A DNA stretch of 35,471 nucleotides from Phenylobacterium deserti. Its GTDB lineage: Bacteria; Pseudomonadota; Alphaproteobacteria; Caulobacterales; Caulobacteraceae. The stretch spans positions 1 through 35,471 of the forward strand of contig CALQQB010000049.1 of NCBI GenBank assembly GCA_943332615.1. Direction: 5' to 3'. The position numbers and the translations under genes were made by a program. Within the stretch, counting starts at the first letter, position 1. Every line of letters starts with the position of its first letter. Below, in pieces: positions 7,561 through 15,404 of the stretch. The notes under the pieces were generated by a model, which saw only the letters and a program-made list of their open reading frames with translations, did no database searches and had not been told where the DNA came from.

Positions 7561-9084
7561 ATGAGCGACCTTCCTTCCTTGAGTGACGTGACCGCAGCGG
7601 CTAAGCGCGCGGCCATGACCCAGGACCCTCAACGCCCCGAAGCCCGCACCCCTCGGGGGTTTGTCGACCGGCGGGGGCGCGACGTGGCCGCCGAGCGGGC
7701 GATCCTGGCCGCGGTGTCGGGCGTCTATGAGCGCTGGGGGTTCGAGCCGCTGGAGACCGGGGCGTTCGAATATGTCGATGCGCTGGGCAAGTTCCTGCCC
7801 GACACGGACCGGCCCAACGAGGGCGTCTTCGCGCTGCAGGACGACGACGAGCAGTGGGTGGCGCTGCGCTACGACCTGACCGCGCCGCTGGCCCGGTTCG
7901 CGGCGCAGAACTGGAGCAGCCTGCCCAAGCCGTTCCGCCGCTACGCGTTTGGGCCGGTGTGGCGAAACGAGAAGCCGGGGCCGGGGCGGTTCCGCGAATT
8001 CACCCAGTGCGACGCTGACACGGTGGGCTCGGACCGGCCGGAAGCCGACGCCGAGATCATCGCCATGGTCGTGGAGGGCTTGGAAGCCGCGGGCCTGCCG
8101 GCCGGTTCGGCGGTGGTGAAGATCAACAATCGCAAGCTGCTGAACGGGCTGATGACCGCGGCCGGCGTGAGCAGCGAGGGCCAGAAGCTGGCGGTGCTGA
8201 GGGCGGTGGACAAGCTGGACCGGCTGGGTCCGGACGGCGTTCGGCTGCTTCTGGGCGAGGGGCGCAAGGACGAGAGCGGCGACTTCACCAAGGGCGCGGG
8301 GCTAAACGCGGCGGCGGCCGAGCGGGTGCTGGCGTTCACGGCGGCGGGCGCCGGCGGGCGGTCTGAGACCCTGGCCAAGCTGGCCGACGTGGTCGGCGGC
8401 TCCGCCGAGGGCGACGAGGGGCTGGCCGAACTGGCGGCGATCGACGCGGCGCTGAATGGACTGGGCGTGGGCGTGGACCGGGCGGTGTTCGAGCCGTCGG
8501 TGGTGCGCGGGCTGGAGTACTACACAGGCGCCGTGTTCGAGGCGGAACTGCTGCTCAACACCCTGGATGAGAAGGGTCAGCCGATGCGGTTCGGCTCGAT
8601 CGGCGGTGGCGGGCGCTATGACGACCTGGTGGCGCGGTTCACCGGGGAGCGGACGCCGGCGACCGGGTTCTCGTTCGGCGTGTCGCGGCTGGCGGCTGCC
8701 CTGAAGGCCTCAGGGCGCGAGCTGGCGGCGGCGGCGCGCGGGCCGGTGGTGGTGATTGCTTTCGACCAGGCGCGGATGGCCGACTACTTCGCCTTGGCGC
8801 GTGAGATCCGCGCTGCCGGCATCGCGGCGGAAGTCTATCTGGGTTCGTCCGGCATGCGGGCGCAGATGAAGTACGCCGACCGCAGGTTTTCACCGGCGGC
8901 GGTGATTGTGGGTGAGGACGAACTCGCCGCCGGCACGGCGACGGTGAAGGACCTGGACCTGGGCCGGGTGCTGGCCGCCAAGGTCACCGACAACGCCGAG
9001 TGGCGGGCCGAGCGGCCGGGGCAGCAGACGGTGGCGCGGGGCGATCTGGTCGCCACGCTGCGCGCGATCCTGGCGGCCTCCTGA
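7561..9084 (+). CDS. hisS: Histidyl-tRNA synthetase HisS
   Basis: 507 residues. Class II synthetase that charges tRNA-His. Seen: RYDLTAPLAR (103-112), motif 2 around 125-150 reading FRRYAFGPVWRNEKPGPGRF then REFTQCDAD, the HisA-type RGLEYYTG segment near 315, and a C-terminal anticodon-binding domain from about 400. Motif 2 has REFxQCDxD, like the eukaryotic/archaeal-style enzymes, rather than the RQFHQLGxE of enterobacterial HisRS. An AGAGAG-type Shine-Dalgarno precedes the ATG. The stop overlaps the hisZ start (TGATG), so charging and synthesis of histidine are encoded in one operon. Confidence 0.97.
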   Translation: MSDLPSLSDVTAAAKRAAMTQDPQRPEARTPRGFVDRRGRDVAAERAILAAVSGVYERWGFEPLETGAFEYVDALGKFLPDTDRPNEGVFALQDDDEQWVALRYDLTAPLARFAAQNWSSLPKPFRRYAFGPVWRNEKPGPGRFREFTQCDADTVGSDRPEADAEIIAMVVEGLEAAGLPAGSAVVKINNRKLLNGLMTAAGVSSEGQKLAVLRAVDKLDRLGPDGVRLLLGEGRKDESGDFTKGAGLNAAAAERVLAFTAAGAGGRSETLAKLADVVGGSAEGDEGLAELAAIDAALNGLGVGVDRAVFEPSVVRGLEYYTGAVFEAELLLNTLDEKGQPMRFGSIGGGGRYDDLVARFTGERTPATGFSFGVSRLAAALKASGRELAAAARGPVVVIAFDQARMADYFALAREIRAAGIAAEVYLGSSGMRAQMKYADRRFSPAAVIVGEDELAAGTATVKDLDLGRVLAAKVTDNAEWRAERPGQQTVARGDLVATLRAILAAS

Positions 9085-10214
9085 TGCGGGTGGAGCCCAC
9101 CACGCCGGTCGACGTGCTGGCCGCGATCCTTAAGCCCCTGGAGAGCGGCGGGGCGCAGCGGGCCGATGCGCCGCTGCTGCAGCCGCTGAACCTGCTGCTG
9201 GACCTGGCCGGCGAGGCCATGCGCTCGCGGCTGTTCGTGGTGCAGTCGGAGGGCGGGACGGAACGCTGCCTGCGGCCAGACTTCACCGTGCCGATCGCGC
9301 GGCGGCACAATGAGGGCGGGGCGGCGTCGGGGCGCTATTCCTACAACGGGACGGCCTTTCGGGCCTCCGCGGCAGAGGATCGCCCGGAGGAGTTCGTGCA
9401 GGTGGGGCTGGAAATGTTCGCGCCGGCCAATGGGGCGATTGAGGCGGCGGACGCCGAGGTCACTGGGCTGGCGTGGCGCGCGGCGGCGGCCGGCGGGCGG
9501 GACGACCTGTCGCTGTGGCTGGGCGACGTGGCGCTTTTTGGCGCCTTTGTGGATTCCCTGGCGCTACCGGAAACCCTGGCGGCGCGGTTGAAGCGGGTCG
9601 CGGGCCGGCCGCGGCTGTTATGGGCCGAGCTGTCGCGCGTCGGCGAGGCCGCGGGCGGCGGCGGCGGGACCCTGGCGGGCCTGCTCGCGGGCCTGTCGGA
9701 AACCCAGGCCGCGACCCTGCTGGAAGAGGTATGGGCGCTGGCTGGCGTCGAGCCGGTGGGCGGTCGCGGACCGGCGGAGATCGCCGCGCGGCTGGTGCGC
9801 AAGGCTGAGGCGGCCCAGGCGCCGGCGTTGACGGGGGCCCAGGCGACCGCCGTACAGGCCTTCATGGCCATCGACGATGCGCCGGCCGCAGCCTTCGTCC
9901 GGATGCGGGCGCTGGCGGGTGGCGAGGCGGCGGCCCTGACGGCGGCGCTGGCCGGCTGGGACGTACGGCTGGCGGCGCTGGCCGGCGTCGTGCCGGCCGA
10001 GCGGATGCGGTTCACGCCGGCCCTGGGCCACGCCTTCGACTACTACGACGGGATCACCTTTGAGGTGCGCAGCGCCGCGGTCGGCCCCGAGCGGGCCGTG
10101 GCGGTGGGCGGGCGCTACGATGGATTGCTGGCCCGTCTGGGCGGCGGCGGATCGGCGCGCGCCGTGGGCTGCATGGTGCGGCCTTGGCGAGCCTACGCGG
10201 GGGGCGAGGCATGA
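9084..10214 (+). CDS. hisZ: ATP phosphoribosyltransferase regulatory subunit HisZ
   Basis: 376 residues. HisZ is a catalytically dead HisRS paralogue that binds HisG and makes it active and feedback-sensitive to histidine. It keeps the class II fold landmarks (LRPDFTVPIARRH, YSYNGTAFR, FVQVGLEMF, and the C-terminal ALGHAFDYYDGITFEVR and GGRYDGLLARLGGG) but stops where HisRS would have its anticodon-binding domain. The ATG at 9084 overlaps the hisS stop by one base; the frame is open further upstream inside hisS, but family similarity begins at MRVEPTTPVDVLAAI. The stop overlaps the hisG start (ATGA). Confidence 0.94.
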   Translation: MRVEPTTPVDVLAAILKPLESGGAQRADAPLLQPLNLLLDLAGEAMRSRLFVVQSEGGTERCLRPDFTVPIARRHNEGGAASGRYSYNGTAFRASAAEDRPEEFVQVGLEMFAPANGAIEAADAEVTGLAWRAAAAGGRDDLSLWLGDVALFGAFVDSLALPETLAARLKRVAGRPRLLWAELSRVGEAAGGGGGTLAGLLAGLSETQAATLLEEVWALAGVEPVGGRGPAEIAARLVRKAEAAQAPALTGAQATAVQAFMAIDDAPAAAFVRMRALAGGEAAALTAALAGWDVRLAALAGVVPAERMRFTPALGHAFDYYDGITFEVRSAAVGPERAVAVGGRYDGLLARLGGGGSARAVGCMVRPWRAYAGGEA

Positions 10215-11161
10215 GCGGGCTCATCATCGCGGTCCCGTCCAAGGGCCGCCTGAAGGAACAGGTCGAGGGCTGGCTGGCCGACTGCGGTCTGAAGCTGGAG
10301 GTGACCGGCGGGGCGCGGGGCTACCTGGCCAGCCTGAAGGGCCTGCCTGGCGCGCAGGTGCGGCTGCTCTCGGCCGCCGACATCGCCGACGCCCTGGACG
10401 CCGGCGAGGTGCACCTCGGCATCACCGGCGAGGATCTGCTGCGCGAGCGCGGCGAGGACCTGGACCAGCGCCTGCTGCTACTGCGGGCACTGGGCTTCGG
10501 GCGCGCCGACCTGGTCACCGCCGTGCCGAAGAGCTGGCTGGACGTGGAGACCATGGCCGACCTGGAAGAGGTGGCGCACGACTACCTCGCTCGCACCGGC
10601 CGGCGGATGCGGGTGGCCACCAAGTACCTGACCCAGACCCGTGGCTTCTTTGCCCGCCACGGCATAGCCGACTACCGGATCACCGAATCGGGCGGCGCCA
10701 CCGAGGGTGCGCCTGCGGCGGGGACGGCGGAGGTGGTGGTGGACATCACCACCACCGGGGCCACGCTGGTCGCCAACGGCCTGAAGGTGCTGGCCGACGG
10801 GGTGATGCTGAAGAGCCAGGCGCAGCTGGCCGCCAGCCTGCGCACCGCCTGGGACGCCGAGGCTCTGGCGTCGGCCGAGCGGCTGCTGCGGCTCATCGAG
10901 GCCCGCGCCGGGGCGCTGCGCAGCGCAACCCTGGCCTGGCCCGCGCGGGGCGATTCGGCGGAGGTCGCGGTCGTGGAGGCGCTGACGGCGCGCGGGGCGT
11001 CGCGACGGCCCAACGGGCTGCTGGTCGAGAGCGCGGCGGTGGCCGATGTGTCGCTGGCGCTGGCGGCGGCCGGCCTGGGACCGGTTACCGCGTCGCGACC
11101 CGAGTTCGTGTTCGACGTGAGCTGTGCCGCTTTTGATGCGCTCAAATCGCACGTTATTTGA
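10211..11161 (+). CDS. hisG: ATP phosphoribosyltransferase catalytic subunit HisG, with C-terminal extension
   Basis: 316 residues. It condenses ATP and PRPP in the first step of histidine synthesis. Seen: IIAVPSKGRLKE at the N-terminus, GITGEDLLRERGEDL, VATKYLTQTRGFF, and the PRPP loop region TEGAPAAGTAEVVVDITTTG followed by ATLVANGL. The start at 10211 overlaps the hisZ stop (ATGA). HisZ-dependent short HisG proteins usually end near 210-230 residues; this one continues about 90-100 residues (215-316) with a beta-alpha pattern (SATLAWPARGDSAEVAVVEA, VADVSLALAAAGLGPVTA) resembling the regulatory C-domain of long HisG. Catalytic identity is certain; the role of the extension is not. Confidence 0.95.
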   Translation: MSGLIIAVPSKGRLKEQVEGWLADCGLKLEVTGGARGYLASLKGLPGAQVRLLSAADIADALDAGEVHLGITGEDLLRERGEDLDQRLLLLRALGFGRADLVTAVPKSWLDVETMADLEEVAHDYLARTGRRMRVATKYLTQTRGFFARHGIADYRITESGGATEGAPAAGTAEVVVDITTTGATLVANGLKVLADGVMLKSQAQLAASLRTAWDAEALASAERLLRLIEARAGALRSATLAWPARGDSAEVAVVEALTARGASRRPNGLLVESAAVADVSLALAAAGLGPVTASRPEFVFDVSCAAFDALKSHVI

Positions 11162-11186
11162 CGAATACGTCAAAAGACGGTGTAAA
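11158..11186 (+). promoter_or_regulatory. Promoter-like site at the end of hisG
   Basis: TTGACG (11158-11163), partly inside the hisG stop codon, is followed after exactly 17 bases by TGTAAA (11181-11186), a fair sigma-70 type pair. The -35 hexamer is also the left arm of a TTGACG-AATA-CGTCAA inverted repeat (11158-11173), so the site could be protein-controlled. No coding gene on this strand follows for more than 4 kb, so it may drive a non-coding transcript. Confidence 0.4.
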
Positions 11187-11192
11187 TGTGTC

Positions 11193-11405
11193 CCTAATTG
11201 CGATTTTGTGCAGGCCCTATGCCCTTCTGAAGGGCTCCCGCCGTTGACTCGGGGCGAAAATTGCCGTTTTGTCATCTGGCGAGAGACACGAAGGCGCTAG
11301 TTCTGAGGTCTCCGGCGTTTCGGGGAGGAAACGCCCGCTCAATGCGAGCGACTGCTCAAGGCGGCCTGCAGCGAATATCCCCCGCTGCAGGCCGATTCTT
11401 TATCT
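11193..11405 (+). ncRNA. Candidate small RNA / structured hisG 3' region
   Basis: The 331-base gap between hisG and the next gene contains a promoter-like start and three hairpins in series: GCCCTT/AAGGGC (11221-11235), GGCGTTTC/GAAACGCC (11314-11335) and a 12-bp stem at 11362-11394. No credible open reading frame covers it. A transcript from about 11193 to the last hairpin would be about 210 bases. No known RNA family is recognised (it does not look like 6S, tmRNA, SRP or RNase P RNA). It could equally be a structured 3' untranslated region of hisG. Confidence 0.35.
11362..11400 (+). terminator. Strong Rho-independent-type hairpin
   Basis: CGGCCTGCAGCG (11362-11373) and CGCTGCAGGCCG (11383-11394) are perfect 12-base complements with a 9-base loop, followed by ATTCTTTAT on the plus strand. 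It would end hisSZG transcription or the candidate small RNA. Confidence 0.65.
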
Positions 11406-11492
11406 GGGCCCTTCCACTTTCGACAACTTCGCCAAAATATTGGCCTGACAATTTTCCACGCGGCGGGTGAACCTCCGCTGCCCGGCGGACGA

Positions 11493-11741
11493 CTATATGT
11501 CGAAAGCGGGGGCGGTGCGGGATCGCGGGCCGGAGCGGGTCTTTGACGAGTATCTCGTCGTGATGAGCCAGGGCGGCTCGCGCGAGGCGCTGGCCAGCAC
11601 GGCGTTCCTGTTGAAGCCGCGGGCCAGCTTGGCGAGGTCCTGGGCGGGGGCCTGGGCAAGGTTGGCGGCGTCAGCGGCGAATACGGGCGCACCCGCAAGC
11701 AGGACGGCCGCGGCGGAGGCGGCGAGCCAGGCGGTCTTCAT
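11493..11741 (-). CDS. Small secreted protein of unknown function
   Basis: 82 residues from the ATG at 11741. The N-terminus MKTAWLAASAAAVLLAGAPV is a clear Sec signal peptide with likely cleavage after VFA (residue 22), leaving a mature peptide of about 60 residues. That part is alanine-rich then basic (ARGFNRNAVLASASREPPWL), without cysteines. A frame extending to 11780 would put 13 residues before the signal peptide and is less likely. It may be a small periplasmic protein; no family recognised. The downstream copper cluster ends 86 bases upstream on the same strand, so it could be its last, weakly linked gene. Confidence 0.55.
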   Translation of the reverse strand: MKTAWLAASAAAVLLAGAPVFAADAANLAQAPAQDLAKLARGFNRNAVLASASREPPWLITTRYSSKTRSGPRSRTAPAFDI

Positions 11742-11826
11742 GGGGATTAGCTCTCTCGCGTGAGATTTGACGCGGACCATAACCCCGCCGTGGCGGGTTC
11801 CGCCCGTTACATTTTCGACAGACGGC

Positions 11827-12273
11827 TTAGCGTTTTGATGCAGGCACGACGGGCGGCGCCAGACCCACGACGAACGCCGCCTTCACCTTGGCGCCGCTGG
11901 CGAAGGTGAGGGTGGCGGGCAGCGTGTCGCCGACGTTGAGCGCCCGGGCCAGGTTCAGGAACATCAGGTGGTATCCGCCGGGCGCGAAGGTGACGCGGCC
12001 GCCGGCCGGGATCGGCACCCTGGGCGCCGCCATCATCATCGCCATGCCGTCGTGCACCATCGACTGGTGGACCTGGACCTCGCGGGCCAGGGGACTGGCG
12101 ACCGAGACCAGGGTGTCCGGCTTCGGGCCGGGGTTGGCCAGGATCATGAAGCCGGCGCCGGTGGTGCCCAGGGCGGCGGGGCGGCTCCAGGCGGCCTGCA
12201 CCTGGGGTGCGGCGTGGGCGGCGGTGGAGAGGGCCAGGGCGGAAGCGGCGGCGAGGGCGAGCGGAAGTCTCAT
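11827..12273 (-). CDS. Periplasmic copper chaperone, PCu(A)C family
   Basis: 148 residues. PCu(A)C proteins bind Cu(I) in the periplasm and deliver it to cytochrome oxidase CuA or to other acceptors. A signal peptide occupies residues 1-21 (MRLPLALAAASALALSTAAH A). The family metal motif H-x10-M-x21-H-x-M fits exactly: H69, M80, H102 and M104, within QVHQSMVHDGMAMMM and GGYHLMFLNL. An AGGA eight bases before the ATG at 12273 supports this start over the ATG at 12282. The gene begins 10 bases after the DUF1775 gene's stop, in the same operon as a TonB receptor. Confidence 0.92.
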   Translation of the reverse strand: MRLPLALAAASALALSTAAHAAPQVQAAWSRPAALGTTGAGFMILANPGPKPDTLVSVASPLAREVQVHQSMVHDGMAMMMAAPRVPIPAGGRVTFAPGGYHLMFLNLARALNVGDTLPATLTFASGAKVKAAFVVGLAPPVVPASKR

Positions 12274-12283
12274 GGTCGCCATC

Positions 12284-12802
12284 CTAGTGATGATGTTCGT
12301 GGCTGGCATCCGGCGAGGGCGCCGGAGGTGTGAGTTTCAGGCTGGGCGCGGGGTGTTGCGGACGGGGCCCGTCGGCGGCCGCCGGCTCCGACCAGTGGAT
12401 CACGATCGCGCCGCACGACTGGGTCGCCGGGAAGGCGAGCGCAGTTTCGTCGGTCGGCAGCTTCGTCAGGACGACGAATTCGTCGAACTGATCGGCGGGC
12501 AGGCGACCGGTCCAGGTGATCGCCGCCGCCGCCTCGGGGCGGCTCGGAGGATGCTCGATCGTGAGCCGCCACCCTGGCTTGGGCTGCGGATGGGCGACCT
12601 GGACCCCGGCTGGAATCGCGATGCGCAGGGCGGTTGTCGCCTTGCCGTCGCAGCCATGGCCCACGCCGAAGCGCAGCACCTGATAGGCGCCCGCCGTCGC
12701 CGTGCCGGGCGAGAGGCTGACATGGGCGCCGGCGACGCCGGCCGCCCCGAGGGTGGCGACGACGGCGGCGGCGCAGGCCGCCAGGGATTTCAGAACGACC
12801 AT
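12284..12802 (-). CDS. YcnI/DUF1775-family copper-binding protein
   Basis: 172 residues with a signal peptide (1-26, ending GVAGA) that exposes His27 as the first mature residue (HVSLSPGTATAGAY). In the characterised Bacillus YcnI this N-terminal histidine is a Cu(II) ligand, so a copper role is likely. The body carries the family pattern with a conserved Cys pair (C51, C130) and a Trp at 78. The tail ends SHEHHH, an extra potential metal site. GGAGG six bases upstream of the ATG at 12802 lies inside the TonB receptor gene, whose stop overlaps this gene by 13 bases. Such overlap implies translational coupling. Confidence 0.88.
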   Translation of the reverse strand: MVVLKSLAACAAAVVATLGAAGVAGAHVSLSPGTATAGAYQVLRFGVGHGCDGKATTALRIAIPAGVQVAHPQPKPGWRLTIEHPPSRPEAAAAITWTGRLPADQFDEFVVLTKLPTDETALAFPATQSCGAIVIHWSEPAAADGPRPQHPAPSLKLTPPAPSPDASHEHHH

Positions 12803-14865
12803 GAAAGGCCTCCAAAGATAGAGCGCCCGTCGCCGGGCCAGTAGGCCGCGCTGGCGGCGGTGGCGCGGGTCTGGGCCTGGACGTTGGAGACGTAGGCCTT
12901 GTCGAACAGGTTCCGGGCGTCGACGAAGACGGCGATCCCCCGGGTGACGTTCCAGCCCGCGTTGAGGTTGAACACCGCGTAGGACGCGGTCCTGGTGTTG
13001 TTGGCGTAGTCCACCCAGGCGTCGGAGGCGGCCCATTCCACCGACGGCGCGACGAACCAGCCGGCCGGGTGGTCGTAGCGAAGCTCAGCCCGGTAGACGT
13101 GCTCGGGCACGATGGGCAGGCGGTTGTCGCGGTACTGGGCGTCGCCATCGAACCTGAAGTCCGACCAGGTGTAGGTCTGGCGCAGGCGCAGGCTGTCAGT
13201 GATCTTCCAGTCGAGGGCCGCTTCCAGGCCCTGGTGAATGGTCTTGTCGGCGTTGAACGTCGAGGCTGGGTGGTCCTGGTCCACCGAGAACATCAGCAGT
13301 TCGTCGCGCAGCCGCGCGCGGTAGAGGGTGATGTCGTAGGTGAACGGGCCGCGATGGCCCCGCGCGCCGATCTCGCCGGTCCAGGCCTTCTGCGGCCGGA
13401 TCGGCGCGAAGCCCTTGCCGGTGGGGGAGAGCGAGCCGAAGTTCGGCGGCTCCACGGAACGGGTGATGTTGGCGAACAGCTGGGCGCCGGTCTCGTCCTC
13501 CCAGAGCAGGCCCACGCGCGGCGAGACCCAGTCGTAGTCCTTCGACGCCTTCAGATTGAACGTGCCCGCCACGCCGGGGATCGCGAAGCTCAGGTAGTCG
13601 CGTTTGGCGGACCCGTAGGTCGCGCCGCCCACCAGGGCCACGTGCTCGGTCACGAACAGCCGGCCTTCGCCGAACACGTCGACGGCGTCGGCGTTCTGCA
13701 GCGAGATCGAGGTGGGCGTCCCGCGCGCGCCCTTGCGGTTGACGTAGAAGTTGGAGTCCAGGTCGCCGGTGCGCAGCCAGACGCCGGCGAAGGCGTCGGC
13801 CCGCCTGCCGCCCAGCTCGCCCTTCCAGTCCAGCCGGCCGAAGGCGCCGTAGTTGCGGCTCTGCTGGTCGATGACCTGGAAGATCGGGTGGTCGAGGTCC
13901 TTCCAGACCCCGTAGAGCGCGCCCTCGAAGACGGTCTGGTCGTTCAGGCGCCAGGTCGTGCGCAGCGAGGTGCGGACCCCGCGGCTGTTGCGGCCCTGGT
14001 CGTTGGCGTAGTTGCCGGGGGCCGGCTGACGCGGATTGGCGTTGAACTGGGCCAGGGTCAGCGAGCCCGGGATCTCCTGGTTGATGTTCGAACCGTTGAC
14101 GATCAGCCGCACCTCGCGGTCCTCGCCGAAGCTGCGGCCGATGGTCAGCGAGCCGAACTGCAGGTTCTGCTGGCTCTGCGGGCGATAGCCCTGGCCGGTC
14201 TGGTTGGTGGCCGCCGCGTAGAGGTCCCAGTCGCCGGCGACCCGGGCCGCGGCCACATGCTCGCGCAACATCCCGTAGCTGCCGCCGTCGACGCGAGCCT
14301 GGTTCTCGTAGCCGGCGTTGCGGCCCGTGGGGGTCACCACATTGATCGCCCCGCCCAGCAGGGCGCCGCCGAAGCGCAGCGCGTTGCCGCCGCGATAGAC
14401 CTCCGTGAACCGGGCGATCAGCGGGTCGATCGACTGGCTGTCGCCGAACCCGTCGGCCTCGTTCAGCGGCAGGCCGTCCTGGGCGATCAGCAGGCCCCGG
14501 TTGTGGTTGGCGTTGCCGATGCCGGAGCCACGGATAGAGATGCGGATGTCGCCGCCCCACTTGCGCTGGGCATAAACCCCGGGCGCGTCACGCAGCATGT
14601 CGTCGAGGGCGACGGCGAAGCGCTTCTCGTAGGACTCCGCCGAGATCACCGAGACGGCGCCGGGCGTCTCCGACAGGCGCTTGCGCGCGTCGCCCACCAC
14701 GGGCGGCTCCTCGGGGTTGCGGGCGCCGGTGACGATGACGGACTCGAGAGTGGCGGCCAGAGCGGGGGCGGACGGAACGGGGGCGGGCGGGGCGGCATTC
14801 CCGGCCTGGGCCACTGCGGGCCAGCAGGCGGTGGCGAGCAGCAGGGCTCGACGAAACGGTCTCAT
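12790..14865 (-). CDS. TonB-dependent outer-membrane receptor (probable copper receptor)
   Basis: 691 residues. Signal peptide 1-22 (MRPFRRALLLATACWPAVAQ A), a TonB-box-like ESVIVTGAR soon after, a plug domain (ETPGAVSVISAESYEKRF, RISIRGSGIGNANHNRG, RGGNALRFGGALLGGAINVV) and a 22-strand-type barrel ending in phenylalanine (GGLSWSF), as outer-membrane insertion requires. It imports a substrate using TonB energy. The substrate cannot be read from the protein; the following DUF1775 and PCu(A)C genes point to copper. The ATG at 14865 is chosen because it opens the signal peptide and has GGAGA upstream; a longer frame from 14913 adds only basic residues. Confidence 0.93.
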   Translation of the reverse strand: MRPFRRALLLATACWPAVAQAGNAAPPAPVPSAPALAATLESVIVTGARNPEEPPVVGDARKRLSETPGAVSVISAESYEKRFAVALDDMLRDAPGVYAQRKWGGDIRISIRGSGIGNANHNRGLLIAQDGLPLNEADGFGDSQSIDPLIARFTEVYRGGNALRFGGALLGGAINVVTPTGRNAGYENQARVDGGSYGMLREHVAAARVAGDWDLYAAATNQTGQGYRPQSQQNLQFGSLTIGRSFGEDREVRLIVNGSNINQEIPGSLTLAQFNANPRQPAPGNYANDQGRNSRGVRTSLRTTWRLNDQTVFEGALYGVWKDLDHPIFQVIDQQSRNYGAFGRLDWKGELGGRRADAFAGVWLRTGDLDSNFYVNRKGARGTPTSISLQNADAVDVFGEGRLFVTEHVALVGGATYGSAKRDYLSFAIPGVAGTFNLKASKDYDWVSPRVGLLWEDETGAQLFANITRSVEPPNFGSLSPTGKGFAPIRPQKAWTGEIGARGHRGPFTYDITLYRARLRDELLMFSVDQDHPASTFNADKTIHQGLEAALDWKITDSLRLRQTYTWSDFRFDGDAQYRDNRLPIVPEHVYRAELRYDHPAGWFVAPSVEWAASDAWVDYANNTRTASYAVFNLNAGWNVTRGIAVFVDARNLFDKAYVSNVQAQTRATAASAAYWPGDGRSIFGGLSWSF

Positions 14866-14925
14866 GAAAATGGGTCTCCAAACGCGGGATGACGGGCGCG
14901 CGCGCACGCGCACCGGTGGCGTCGA

Positions 14926-15375
14926 TCAGGCGTTGGAGACGGGTGGGCCTTGGCCGGGCGGTCGCGGCGGGGCGCGAGCCGGGGGTGGCAGGTCGGCGGA
15001 GAGGGCTTCCGGCGGGGCGACCTCGCGGGCGAAGGCCACGAACACCGCGGGCTGGATCATCGCCGCCGGCGTGGCCGCCACCGGCGGGCAGACGCAGTGG
15101 TCGCAGACGTGGGTTGGCGCTGGCTTGGCCGGCGTGTCGTCGCCGGCCTCGATCGTCTGCAGGCCATGGCTGGTGCAGACCACCTGCTCCCCGGGACCCG
15201 ACGCGGCGACGGCGAGGGTCGGCGCCAGCATCTGGACCAGCAGCGTGAACATCGCGACCAGCGCGATCATCGCCCGCCGCTCGGCGCGCGCGCTCACCGG
15301 TTTTTGCTGCCGAGTTCCCACAGCGGGGCGTCGTATTCCGTTCCCGGGATTCCGCAAGGCCTCCGGGTGGACCAT
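14926..15375 (-). CDS. DUF2946-like Cys/His-rich membrane-anchored protein
   Basis: 149 residues from 15375, where GCGAGG lies five bases upstream. One hydrophobic helix at about 37-58 (IALVAMFTLLVQMLAPTLAV) acts as signal or anchor. After it comes a compact cysteine/histidine group: C67, H70, H89, C91, H93, C94, C96 (VCTSHG and THVCDHCVCPP), then a proline-rich tail. DUF2946 proteins with this pattern commonly sit beside copper TonB receptors, as here (60 bases upstream of the receptor). The 35-residue basic head before the helix is unusually long, so starts at GTG 15297 or ATG 15270 are possible. Role in metal binding is inference. Confidence 0.72.
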   Translation of the reverse strand: MVHPEALRNPGNGIRRPAVGTRQQKPVSARAERRAMIALVAMFTLLVQMLAPTLAVAASGPGEQVVCTSHGLQTIEAGDDTPAKPAPTHVCDHCVCPPVAATPAAMIQPAVFVAFAREVAPPEALSADLPPPARAPPRPPGQGPPVSNA

Positions 15376-15404
15376 AGTGGCCTCGCAGCGAAATCGGAGA
15401 TTTG

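Noticed and set aside
13069..14892. 607-codon open frame opposite the TonB receptor
   Set aside because: Same shadow effect; the minus-strand frame has a signal peptide, plug and barrel.
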